Of a DNA stretch of 15,620 nucleotides, positions 9,355-15,620 are shown in pieces. The translations under genes and the position numbers were made by a program. The number at the start of each line of letters is the position of its first letter. Position 1 is the stretch's first letter. The notes beneath the pieces are model-generated. The model worked only from the letters and a program-made list of their open reading frames with translations. It searched no databases and had not been told where the DNA came from. The stretch comes from Acidobacteriota bacterium (GTDB taxonomy: Bacteria; Acidobacteriota; Vicinamibacteria; Vicinamibacterales; Vicinamibacteraceae). The stretch spans positions 1-15,620 of the forward strand of contig JAEZCY010000102.1 in the NCBI GenBank assembly GCA_023429845.1, given 5' to 3'.

Positions 9355-9795
9355 TTACTTGCGCGCGCCCGTGGCCCCGGCCGGCAGGGGGACGAGGAGG
9401 TCGTCCTTGTCCCACACGAAGTCGTCCTTGCTGTACACGGCGAGCTCGTAGTCCTTGCCCATGAAGACGGCCGACACCGGACACGCTTCTTCGCAGTAGC
9501 CGCAGAAGATGCACCGCGTCTTGTGAATCTGGTAGGTCCGGGCGTACCGCGGGCCGGCCATCACGCTGCCGTCGTTCTCCGCCGGCTCGAGATAGATCGC
9601 ATCAGCCGGGCACGCCACCGCGCACAGCCCGCACGCCACACACTTCTCGAGTCCGTTCTCGTCGCGCATCAAGACCTGCTTGCCGCGCCACTTCGGAAAC
9701 ATCGGGACCTTCTCGTCCGGGTAGTTCACGCTGATGGGCTTCTTGAACATGTGCCCGAGCGTGGTCTTGAACCCGGCGATCCAGGGTCGAATCAT
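9355..9795 (-). CDS. nuoI: NADH-quinone oxidoreductase subunit I (2x[4Fe-4S] ferredoxin-like)
   Basis: A 146-residue iron-sulfur protein. Two classic clusters are visible: CVACGLCAVACP (52-63) and CIFCGYCEEACP (95-106). They are flanked by the NuoI-typical N-terminal amphipathic stretch (GFKTTLGHMFKKPISVNYP), the RGKQVLMRDENGLEKC lead-in, the YQIHKTRCIFCG junction and the GKDYELAVYS tail. In complex I, this subunit passes electrons through N6a/N6b toward the quinone site at the membrane arm. The ATG at 9795 is chosen because GGAGG (9809-9805) lies 9 nt before it; an 18-codon upstream extension looks non-coding. No other nuo gene is in the window, so this is either a displaced complex I subunit or a paralogue with another partner. 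It heads the operon containing the HMT-MTHFR fusion and the PmtA-like gene. Confidence 0.92.
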   Translation of the reverse strand: MIRPWIAGFKTTLGHMFKKPISVNYPDEKVPMFPKWRGKQVLMRDENGLEKCVACGLCAVACPADAIYLEPAENDGSVMAGPRYARTYQIHKTRCIFCGYCEEACPVSAVFMGKDYELAVYSKDDFVWDKDDLLVPLPAGATGARK

Positions 9796-9804
9796 TCTCG
9801 TGAG

Positions 9805-9809
9805 CCTCC
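9805..9809 (-). promoter_or_regulatory. Shine-Dalgarno site of nuoI
   Basis: GGAGG on the minus strand, 9 nt before the ATG at 9795. It is one of the best ribosome binding sites in the window and decides against the longer upstream start at 9849. Confidence 0.75.
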
Positions 9810-9850
9810 GGTGCTCTCCGTCCGCCTCTCGGCACACGGGACCAACCAAT

Positions 9851-9901
9851 AGTGTACCAAGACCACAGGCACCGCGGCGGCTGCCGAGCCGGGTTTACAC
9901 T
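9851..9901. promoter_or_regulatory. Divergent TACACT -10-like hexamers between nuoI and the sensor kinase gene
   Basis: The 111-nt divergent spacer 9796-9906 contains TACACT on the minus strand (9856-9851), facing nuoI, and the same hexamer on the plus strand (9896-9901), facing the sensor kinase gene. Each matches TATAAT at 4 of 6 positions. They form a 6-bp inverted repeat. No TTGACA-like -35 is found at the usual distance. The plus hexamer would put the transcript start at about the GTG itself, implying a leaderless mRNA. Weak evidence. Confidence 0.25.
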
Positions 9902-9906
9902 GCACT

Positions 9907-11229
9907 GTGCTCCAGGAGCCGCGCTTCCTGTCGGCCGAGCAGTACCTGCTCGTCACCCTGATCGTCCAGCTCGCGGGGATCGCGGCGCTGTCGACGATGC
10001 TGGTGCGGTTCCGCCGCTTCCGGACCTTGCTGCTCTCGGAACGCCGCGACTGGCCGGAACGGCTGGCCTTCATCGCCGCCCTCGGCGTGCCGCTCGTTGC
10101 CGGTGTGGCCAGTCGTCTCCTCCTCAACTACGCCGCCGCCGACGTCTCGCTGGGGGGCGCCTACCTGGCGGGGCTCGTCGCCGGCCCCTATGCCGGCGCC
10201 ATCGTCGGCGCCATGGTCGGCGTCACGGCGCTGGCCGGTGGCGAGTGGATTGCGGTGCCCCTGTACGTCGGGTGCGGTTTCGCGGGCGGCGGGCTTCGCG
10301 AGATCTGCCCGAAGAACGCCATCTGGCACTTCTCGCCGTTCGTCCTGATCGGGCTGTTCCGGTACCTCTGGAAACTCGTGCGGCGCTTCGACGTCGACTG
10401 GCAGATGCTGCTGATCGCCGCGCCCATCGCCCTCGAAGTGCTCCACCAGGTGCTCGGGCATCGGTACGGCAGTCACCGCCTGTTCTTCTTCCCGGCGCAT
10501 ACGCCTGGCATGCTGGCGCTGACGCTGCTGGCGACTACGCTCACCGTCGCCATCCCGATCAAGATCTGGAACTCGGCACGCATCGAGCACAAGCTGCAGG
10601 AACAGGAAGCGCTGCTGCTCGAAGCGCGCATCGAAGCGCTCACCAGCCAGATCAACCCGCATTTCCTCTTCAACACGCTCACGTCGATCTCGTCGCTGAT
10701 CCGCACCCGCCCCGACACGGCCCGCATGCTGATCAACCGCCTGTCCGGGTTGTTGCGGCGGCGGCTGCGCTCCCACGACCACTTCGTCGCGCTCCGCGAC
10801 GAACTCACCGCCGTCGACGAGTACCTGGACATCGAGTGTGTCCGTTTCGGCCCCTCGCTGCGCGTGGACAAGGATCTGGACCCCGGGACGCTCGACCAGA
10901 TCGTGCCGAGCATGATCCTGCAGCCGCTCGTCGAGAATTCCATCAAGCACGGCCTTGCCGACAAGGTCGGCGAGCGCCTGATCACGCTACGCTCGGTACG
11001 GGAGGGAATGGTGACGGTGCTCGAAGTGATCGACAACGGCGTCGGCATGGGCCAGGATCGGTCGGCGCAGTCGGTGACCAGCGGCATCGGCCTCAGCAAC
11101 GTCGCCGAGAGGCTCCGGGTAATCTACGGTGTCCAGGGCCGGCTGGCCATGACGAGCGTCCCCGATCAGGGCACGACGGTACGTCTCGAGATCCCTGACC
11201 TCCTGCTGCCCGACCGGCGAACTGCGTAA
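9907..11229 (+). CDS. LytS/YehU-family membrane sensor histidine kinase
   Basis: A 440-residue kinase. The first 220 residues form several hydrophobic helices resembling the 5TMR-LYT sensor region (Gly-rich VSLGGAYLAGLVAGPYAGAIV among them). A coiled coil (EHKLQEQEALLLEARIEAL) then leads into the His_kinase domain with the phospho-acceptor His252 in INPHFLFNTL. The ATPase part has the N box QPLVENSIKHG (Asn344), the G1 box DNGVGMG (376-382) and the second glycine box SGIGLSNVAERL. No GAF domain is seen between membrane part and kinase, unlike classic LytS. Kinases of this class sense membrane state or small molecules such as pyruvate; the ligand here is unknown. The GTG start at 9907 has no clear Shine-Dalgarno. 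The stop lies one base before the ATG of the response regulator, which is its evident partner. Confidence 0.92.
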   Translation: MLQEPRFLSAEQYLLVTLIVQLAGIAALSTMLVRFRRFRTLLLSERRDWPERLAFIAALGVPLVAGVASRLLLNYAAADVSLGGAYLAGLVAGPYAGAIVGAMVGVTALAGGEWIAVPLYVGCGFAGGGLREICPKNAIWHFSPFVLIGLFRYLWKLVRRFDVDWQMLLIAAPIALEVLHQVLGHRYGSHRLFFFPAHTPGMLALTLLATTLTVAIPIKIWNSARIEHKLQEQEALLLEARIEALTSQINPHFLFNTLTSISSLIRTRPDTARMLINRLSGLLRRRLRSHDHFVALRDELTAVDEYLDIECVRFGPSLRVDKDLDPGTLDQIVPSMILQPLVENSIKHGLADKVGERLITLRSVREGMVTVLEVIDNGVGMGQDRSAQSVTSGIGLSNVAERLRVIYGVQGRLAMTSVPDQGTTVRLEIPDLLLPDRRTA

Positions 11230-11230
11230 A

Positions 11231-12007
11231 ATGAAGGTCAGCGCCCTGGTGGTAGACGATGAAGCTCCGGCGCGCGAGGAACTCTGCTACCTCCTCTCGC
11301 AGGCTGGCGACATCGACGTAATCGGACAGGCCGACACCGGTGTGGCCGCCCTGGGCCTGCTCGACGACCTCGAGCCCGACATCGTGTTCCTCGATGTGCA
11401 GATGCCGGGGTTGACCGGGTTCGAGGTCGCACGCCAGGCCGCCGCGCGTCCCTCGCCGCCGCACATCGTGTTCGTCACGGCCTTCGACCAGTACGCCCTC
11501 GACGCGTTCCAGGTGAACGCGGTGGACTACCTGCTCAAGCCCGTGGATCCGGCACGGCTGGAACAGGCGCTCGGGCGCGCCCGGCGTCGTCTGCAGCAGG
11601 CGCGGGCCGGGGGGGTCACCCAGGCGGCGCTCGAGCAGATTGTCGAGATGGTGGCCGCACGGCAAAGCCGGCGGTCACAGCTGGTCGTCAAGGTGGACGA
11701 CCGGATCCTGCTGGTGCAGGCCGACGACCTCGTCTACGCCTCGTTGAACGAGGACGAGGTGACCGTCGTAGCCACACAGGTAACGGGGACGTCCAACTAC
11801 CGGACGCTCGACGAACTGCAGGCGCAGCTCGACGGGGCCACGTTCTGGCGGGTGCATCGCTCGTACCTTGTCAACATCAACAAGATCAAGGAGATAGTCC
11901 CCTGGTTCAGCCGGAATTTCATTCTGAGGATGCGCGACGCGAAGTCGACGGAGATCCCGGTGAGCCGCGCCCAGACCAAGCGACTCCGGGAGTACCTCCA
12001 GCTCTGA
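11231..12007 (+). CDS. LytTR-family response regulator (LytR/AlgR type)
   Basis: A 258-residue two-domain regulator. The receiver domain (1-120) has the acidic pocket Asp9/Asp10, phospho-acceptor Asp55 in FLDVQMPG, Thr83 and Lys103 in YLLKPV. A short linker leads to a LytTR DNA-binding domain (about 155-256), recognised by VKVDDRILLVQADDLVYASL, the FWRVHRSYLVNINKIKEI core and the EIPVSRAQTKRLREYL end. It would be phosphorylated by the kinase encoded one base upstream, with which it is translationally coupled; no separate ribosome binding site is evident. LytTR proteins bind direct repeats upstream of their targets; I did not find a convincing copy in this window, so the regulon is unknown. 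Confidence 0.95.
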   Translation: MKVSALVVDDEAPAREELCYLLSQAGDIDVIGQADTGVAALGLLDDLEPDIVFLDVQMPGLTGFEVARQAAARPSPPHIVFVTAFDQYALDAFQVNAVDYLLKPVDPARLEQALGRARRRLQQARAGGVTQAALEQIVEMVAARQSRRSQLVVKVDDRILLVQADDLVYASLNEDEVTVVATQVTGTSNYRTLDELQAQLDGATFWRVHRSYLVNINKIKEIVPWFSRNFILRMRDAKSTEIPVSRAQTKRLREYLQL

Positions 12008-12078
12008 GCGTCGATTCGTCCCCATCCGGTTTCTCGACCGCGCTCGCCGCGAACCCTCCGTCGGGGTTCACGCCGATC

Positions 12079-12675
12079 GTGGCGCCGGTCACGGCCCAGG
12101 CTGCCGATGAGGCGCTGCGCGTGGCGACGGCCCAGGTGAGCCGCCCGTCCATCTGGGTGCGCGGGGTCGAGGAACTCTTCACCTGGTTCAAGACGCTGGC
12201 GTCGGCCGCGGTGTACGCCACGCTCATCGTCACGTTCGGCTTCCAGGTCGCGCGGGTCGAGGGACAGAGCATGGCGCCCACCCTGGCCGACCAGGACCGC
12301 CTCATCGTCAACAAGGCGATCTACAAGCTGAGCGAGCCGCATCGGGGCGACATCGTGATGCTCTGGTATCCGGTGGATCCCGACAAGTCGTTCGTCAAGC
12401 GCGTGATCGCCGAACCGAACGACCGCGTCCGGATCGTCGACGGCCGTGTGTTCGTCAACGACGTGCAACTCGAGGACGCCTACGTCCCACCCGAATACCG
12501 GGGCCACGATGACTGGGGTCCGCAGGAGATCCCCGAGGGTTATTACTTCGTGATGGGCGACCATCGGAACAACAGTTCCGACAGCCGCCACTGGGGCACC
12601 GTGCCGAAGAAGTACATCATCGGCAAGGTGCAGCTGCGCTGGTGGCCGCTGCCCCACGCGCAGGTGTTCGAGTAG
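12079..12675 (+). CDS. lepB: Signal peptidase I
   Basis: A 198-residue type I (S26) leader peptidase that cleaves signal peptides of exported proteins on the outer face of the inner membrane. One transmembrane helix (about 36-56) precedes VEGQSMAPTL, with the nucleophile Ser64. The general base Lys107 lies in SFVKRVIAEPNDRV, and the conserved GDHRNNSSDSRHWG is at 160-173. Length is like Gram-positive or short Gram-negative forms. The start is GTG at 12079, which lacks a strong Shine-Dalgarno; the frame is open back into the regulator gene without a better start, so the true N-terminus is slightly uncertain. It lies 71 nt after the LytTR gene on the same strand, so co-transcription is possible. 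Its stop is 12 nt from the convergent ferritin stop. Confidence 0.95.
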   Translation: MAPVTAQAADEALRVATAQVSRPSIWVRGVEELFTWFKTLASAAVYATLIVTFGFQVARVEGQSMAPTLADQDRLIVNKAIYKLSEPHRGDIVMLWYPVDPDKSFVKRVIAEPNDRVRIVDGRVFVNDVQLEDAYVPPEYRGHDDWGPQEIPEGYYFVMGDHRNNSSDSRHWGTVPKKYIIGKVQLRWWPLPHAQVFE

Positions 12676-12687
12676 GACGGCCGATCG

Positions 12688-13227
12688 TCAGCTCGACCGG
12701 CGTCGGCCATGACCACCACCGTGGCCGCCGCCGCCTTCCTCGTCGGCACGGCCACCGAGCTCCCGGTCGATCACCAGCAGCGCGCGCGCGTCGGTGCCCG
12801 CCATCTCGAGTTGCGCGATGATGTCGCGCGCCGACTTCTCCTCCTCGACCTGCTCGGTCACGAACCACTGCATCTCGGCCACGGCCGCGAAATCCTTCTC
12901 GCGCAGCGCCATGTCGTAGAGGGTGTCGATCTGCTGGCTGACGTGCTCCTCCTGCGCCAGCGCCGCGCGGAACACCTCGAGCAGCGTCGTGGCGTGCGTC
13001 GTCTCGGCCTGGATCTTCCGCAGCACGACGCCCTGGTTGCGCGCGTGGATGAAGTCGAAGAGGCGCAATGCGTGAGCCCGCTCCTCCTCGCTCTGCACCC
13101 GGAACCAATGGGCGGCGCCCGGGAAGTTCATCTCCTCGCACACGCCCGACATCGCGAGGTAGCTGTGCGACGCCGACAGCTCGTTGTTGACCTGATCGTT
13201 GATCGCTTCGTAAACGCGGCTGTTCAT
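12688..13227 (-). CDS. ftnA: Bacterial ferritin (FtnA type) with a Gly/His-rich tail
   Basis: A 179-residue non-haem ferritin that oxidises Fe(II) and stores it as a mineral in a 24-mer cage. The ferroxidase ligands are all present: Glu16, Tyr23, Glu49, His52, Glu93, Gln126 and Glu129, in the contexts NNELSASHSY, QSEEERAHA and WFVTEQVEEE, matching E. coli FtnA with a one-residue shift. The body ends near residue 160; about 18 further residues (EEGGGGHGGGHGRRRSS) form a Gly/His/Arg tail beyond the usual 165-residue length. The ATG at 13227 has GGAG at 13239-13236, 8 nt upstream. It is the last gene of a same-strand run after moaC and the acyl-CoA ligase, with 45 nt before it, and is convergent with lepB. 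No Fur box was recognised. Confidence 0.95.
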   Translation of the reverse strand: MNSRVYEAINDQVNNELSASHSYLAMSGVCEEMNFPGAAHWFRVQSEEERAHALRLFDFIHARNQGVVLRKIQAETTHATTLLEVFRAALAQEEHVSQQIDTLYDMALREKDFAAVAEMQWFVTEQVEEEKSARDIIAQLEMAGTDARALLVIDRELGGRADEEGGGGHGGGHGRRRSS

Positions 13228-13272
13228 CTATCCCTCTCCTCTGACGTCGAGCCGGCCCGAGGGCGCTGACGC

Positions 13273-15147
13273 CTATTTCACGTCGTCGTACAACCGATCG
13301 ACTGCCGTCTGCCATCGCTCGAGCACCACACGTCGCCGCAGCTTCAGAGTCGGGGTGAGCTCGCCGCCGGCGATGCTGAACTCGGCCGGCAGCAACCCGA
13401 CCTTCTTCAGCCGTTCGAACTGCGCGAGGTCGCGATTGAGCGGCTCGACGACCTCACGATACAGCGAGACCACGTCCTCGCGCGCCACCAGTTCCTCACG
13501 CGAGCCGGACGGCAGGCCGAGCACCTTCAGGCGATGTTCGAGCGCAGGGAAATTCGGCACGATCAACACGGCCGGGAACTTCCGCCCCTCACCGACGACC
13601 ATCGCCTCGGCCACCAGCGGGTGCCGCTTGAGCAGCGCCTCGATCGGCGCTGGGGCGATCTTCTTGCCGCCCGACGTGACGAGCAGTTCCTTCTTGCGAT
13701 CCGTGACGGCCAGGTAGCCGTCATCGCTCAGCGTGCCGATGTCGCCCGTGTGAAACCAGCCGTCGGGGTCGAGCACCGCCGCCGTGTCCTCGTCGCGCCG
13801 CCAATATCCCTTCATGACGTGCGGTCCACGCGTCAGGATCTCCCCGTCTTCGGCAATGCGAACCTCCACCCCGTCGATCACGCAGCCGACGGTGCCGAAG
13901 CGCGGCTTGTCCTGCGGGTTCACGGAGATCACCGGAGAGGTTTCCGTGAGCCCGTAGCCCTCGATCAGCGGCAGCCCCACCGCGTGGAAGAACCGGGCGA
14001 TGTGCGCGGGCAGCGGCGCACTGCCCGAGACCGCGAGCCGCAGTCGGCCGCCCACCCGCGCGCGGATCTTGGTAGCTACCAGCCCGTCGGCCGCCGCTTC
14101 CTGGATCCGCATCAACGGCGGGATCGCGCCGCCCTCCCGACGGGCAGCCGATGCCTCCGTGCCGATCCGGACGGCCCAATCGAACAACCGTCGCCGGAAG
14201 GCAGGCGAGGCAGCCACGGCATCATGAATCCGCCCGTGCAGCTTCTCGTACACGCGCGGCACGCCGGTCATCACGGTGGGTCGCACGAGTTGCAGGTCAC
14301 GCGCGATCGTCTCCATCGATTCCGCGTGGCAGACGGTGACTCCTTCGTGCAGGTACAGGTACGTCACCATGCGCTCGAAGACATGGCTGAGCGGCAGGTA
14401 GCTGAGGGCCACGTCCTGCGGCGTGAGCACGAGCACGGGCACCACGGCGCGGATGTTCGACAGCACGTTCTCATGCGTCAGCATCACGCCCTTCGGCTCG
14501 CCGGTGGTCCCGGACGTGTAGATGATCGTGAGCAGGTCGTCCGGCTGGACGGCCGCGATGCCCGCCTCGTACCGGGCAACGGCCTCCCTGTCGGCGGCAA
14601 GCACACGACCGCGCTCGACGACGCTTTCGAGCCGGAGCACGGAGTGGCTCTCGCGCACGCTCGCCGGCGACGCCTCGTCGCTGAAGACCACGATGAACTC
14701 GAGCTCCGGCACCATGTGCCGCACCGACAGGATCTTGGCCGCCTGCGTCGCGTCGGCGACGAACACGCCGCGCGCACCGGAGTCCTGCAGGATGAACCGC
14801 GCCTGCTGCGCCGAAATCGTCGGGTAGATCGGCACCGTCACGGCTCGCGCCGTGATGATGCCGAGGTCGGCCAGCACCCACTCCTGCCGCGTGTCGGACA
14901 TGATCGCGACGCGGTCGCCCGGCGCGATGCCCATGTCGCCGAGGGCGAGACCGATGGCCCGCACCCGCTCGACGAGGTGCTCGGTCGACAGCGGCCGCAG
15001 CCCGTCGACGCTGCATTGCTGCAGCAGGTCGGGGCGTGGGTACTCTCGCAGCAGGTCGGCGGGCAATTGCGCCAGGGTGCTGATGCGGGCAGGAACCGAC
15101 GGCGGGAAGCGATACGTGCGGCCCGGCTGCGTGGCGACGATGGGCAT
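13273..15147 (-). CDS. Long-chain acyl-CoA synthetase (AMP-forming, FAA1/FadD15 type)
   Basis: A 624-residue adenylate-forming enzyme that activates a fatty acid with ATP to acyl-AMP and then acyl-CoA. The P-loop-like motif YTSGTTGEPKG spans 210-220. It is followed by LSYLPLSHVFER, the A5 motif EGYGLTETSP, WFHTGDIG, DRKKELLVTSGGKKIAP and the C-terminal swivel domain. LSHVFER, the long region between A3 and A5, and the RKKELLVTSGGK signature point to the eukaryote-like FAA1 group rather than classic FadD. Two starts are possible: GTG at 15159 and ATG at 15147. I chose the ATG because GTGAG lies about 7 nt before it, but the evidence is thin. It sits between moaC and the ferritin gene on the same strand; the grouping has no obvious biochemical logic. 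The lipid substrate is not determined by the sequence. Confidence 0.95.
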   Translation of the reverse strand: MPIVATQPGRTYRFPPSVPARISTLAQLPADLLREYPRPDLLQQCSVDGLRPLSTEHLVERVRAIGLALGDMGIAPGDRVAIMSDTRQEWVLADLGIITARAVTVPIYPTISAQQARFILQDSGARGVFVADATQAAKILSVRHMVPELEFIVVFSDEASPASVRESHSVLRLESVVERGRVLAADREAVARYEAGIAAVQPDDLLTIIYTSGTTGEPKGVMLTHENVLSNIRAVVPVLVLTPQDVALSYLPLSHVFERMVTYLYLHEGVTVCHAESMETIARDLQLVRPTVMTGVPRVYEKLHGRIHDAVAASPAFRRRLFDWAVRIGTEASAARREGGAIPPLMRIQEAAADGLVATKIRARVGGRLRLAVSGSAPLPAHIARFFHAVGLPLIEGYGLTETSPVISVNPQDKPRFGTVGCVIDGVEVRIAEDGEILTRGPHVMKGYWRRDEDTAAVLDPDGWFHTGDIGTLSDDGYLAVTDRKKELLVTSGGKKIAPAPIEALLKRHPLVAEAMVVGEGRKFPAVLIVPNFPALEHRLKVLGLPSGSREELVAREDVVSLYREVVEPLNRDLAQFERLKKVGLLPAEFSIAGGELTPTLKLRRRVVLERWQTAVDRLYDDVK

Positions 15148-15170
15148 GATGGTTCTCACGAGGTGATGCA

Positions 15171-15194
15171 GACCCGTCCGCGGGGGACGCGGTC
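15171..15194 (-). terminator. GC-rich hairpin after moaC, without a T-tract
   Basis: Immediately after the moaC TAG, the bases 15171-15179 and 15185-15194 can pair as a 9-bp stem with one bulged base (15190) around a 5-nt loop. No run of T follows on the minus strand, so it is not a textbook intrinsic terminator. It may slow or end transcription in part, protect the moaC mRNA 3' end, or be a chance result of high G+C. Confidence 0.3.
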
Positions 15195-15620
15195 CTAGCG
15201 TTTCTTCACGTCACCGCTCTGGCCGCCGCGCTTCTCGATCAGCGTGATGCCCTCGATGACCATGTCCTTGTCAACGGCCTTGAGCATGTCGTAGACCGTC
15301 AGGCCCGCGACCGCGACTGCGGTCAGTGCTTCCATCTCCACGCCGGTCTGACCGGTCGTCTTCGCCGTCGCCTGCAGCGCGACGCCGCCGCGCGCGAGCT
15401 CGACCTGCACGTCCACACCGGACACGGGTAGCGGATGGCAGAGCGGAATCAGCGCCGACGTCTGTTTCGCGGCCATGATCCCGGCGATGCGGGCGGCCTG
15501 CAACGGGTCGCCCTTCCTGACGCCGCCCGACCGCACGAGCCGCCGCGCTGCTGCCGACACGCGCACGAAGCCGCGCGCCACCGCGACGCGCGCCGTGACC
15601 GGCTTGGCGCTCACGTCCAC
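15195..15620 (-). CDS. moaC: Cyclic pyranopterin monophosphate synthase MoaC (N-terminus cut by window edge)
   Basis: Second enzyme of molybdenum cofactor synthesis, converting the MoaA product 3',8-cyclo-7,8-dihydro-GTP to cyclic pyranopterin monophosphate in the cytoplasm. The visible 141 residues begin at MVDVSAK-like sequence (VDVSAKPVTAR), so about 15 residues are missing to the right. Conserved features are all present: RKGDPLQAARIAGIMAAK, the LIPLCHPL loop with the Cys-His pair, TGVEMEALTA with both glutamates, and YDMLKAVDKDMVI with the active-site Asp and Lys. The GTG at the very edge is an internal valine and not a start. The C-terminal GGQSGDVKKR is normal, so the 3' end is intact. 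Other moa genes are probably outside the window. A 47-nt gap with a hairpin separates it from the acyl-CoA synthetase. Confidence 0.97.
   Translation of the reverse strand: MDVSAKPVTARVAVARGFVRVSAAARRLVRSGGVRKGDPLQAARIAGIMAAKQTSALIPLCHPLPVSGVDVQVELARGGVALQATAKTTGQTGVEMEALTAVAVAGLTVYDMLKAVDKDMVIEGITLIEKRGGQSGDVKKR

Noticed and set aside
9796..9849. 18-codon N-terminal extension of NuoI
   Set aside because: A strong GGAGG lies 9 nt before the internal ATG at 9795, and the extension is not NuoI-like.
7927..9852. 641-codon plus-strand open frame opposite the HMT-MTHFR fusion and nuoI
   Set aside because: Rich in His, Arg, Asp and Val with no motifs, typical of an antisense shadow of a high-GC gene; the minus-strand genes have complete catalytic motifs.
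9796..9906. SAM-type riboswitch ahead of the methionine-related operon
   Set aside because: Only 111 nt are available and no conserved multi-helix core could be recognised; only short GC-rich pairings occur.
13534..15198. 554-codon plus-strand open frame opposite the acyl-CoA synthetase
   Set aside because: Same shadow composition (His/Arg/Asp rich), no domain features; the minus-strand gene is unmistakable.

Overview
The window is about two-thirds G+C, uses GTG starts freely and is packed almost without gaps with chromosomal genes from several different pathways. No phage, transposon, plasmid, CRISPR, tRNA or rRNA sequence is visible. The gene set (DinB-fold protein, Lon, fused homocysteine methyltransferase/MTHFR, stand-alone NuoI, FAA1-type acyl-CoA ligase, LytS/LytTR pair) would fit a high-GC soil bacterium such as an Acidobacteriota/Vicinamibacteria-like lineage. 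That placement is an inference from gene content, not something the sequence proves.

Layout. 1-1341 (minus): a beta-ketoacyl synthase with a KS-alpha-like active site, followed at the left edge by the first 15 codons of a probable next gene. 1384-2106 (plus): a membrane methyltransferase of the isoprenylcysteine-carboxylmethyltransferase/NnrU type, divergent from the synthase across a very short spacer holding overlapping -10-like hexamers. 2107-2213: a convergent gap with an AT-rich imperfect inverted repeat. 2214-2732 (minus): DinB-family protein. 2901-6701 (plus): Lon protease with an unusual proline-rich insert, then, 3 nt later, a GT-B glycosyltransferase-like protein resembling the N-terminal half of plant L-arabinokinase. 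6698-9795 (minus, transcribed from right to left): nuoI, then a homocysteine S-methyltransferase/methylenetetrahydrofolate reductase fusion, then a phospholipid (PmtA-like) methyltransferase, tightly coupled. 9907-12007 (plus): LytS-type sensor kinase and LytTR response regulator. 12079-12675 (plus): signal peptidase I. 12688-15620 (minus): moaC (cut by the right edge), a long-chain acyl-CoA synthetase and a ferritin.

How the genes may work together. The clearest functional cluster is nuoI, HMT-MTHFR and methyltransferase: the fusion makes methionine, the precursor of the methyl donor SAM, and its stop codon overlaps the start of a SAM-dependent methyltransferase. An iron-sulfur protein is encoded just upstream of the flavin-dependent reductase domain. 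The kinase and regulator are a standard pair separated by one base. Most of the rest is housekeeping: proteolysis, secretion, iron storage, fatty-acid activation and molybdenum cofactor synthesis.

I found no clear new multi-gene system. The points most worth following are the Lon insert, the ARA1-like glycosyltransferase behind lon, the orphan nuoI ahead of the MTHFR fusion, and the AT-rich inverted repeat.
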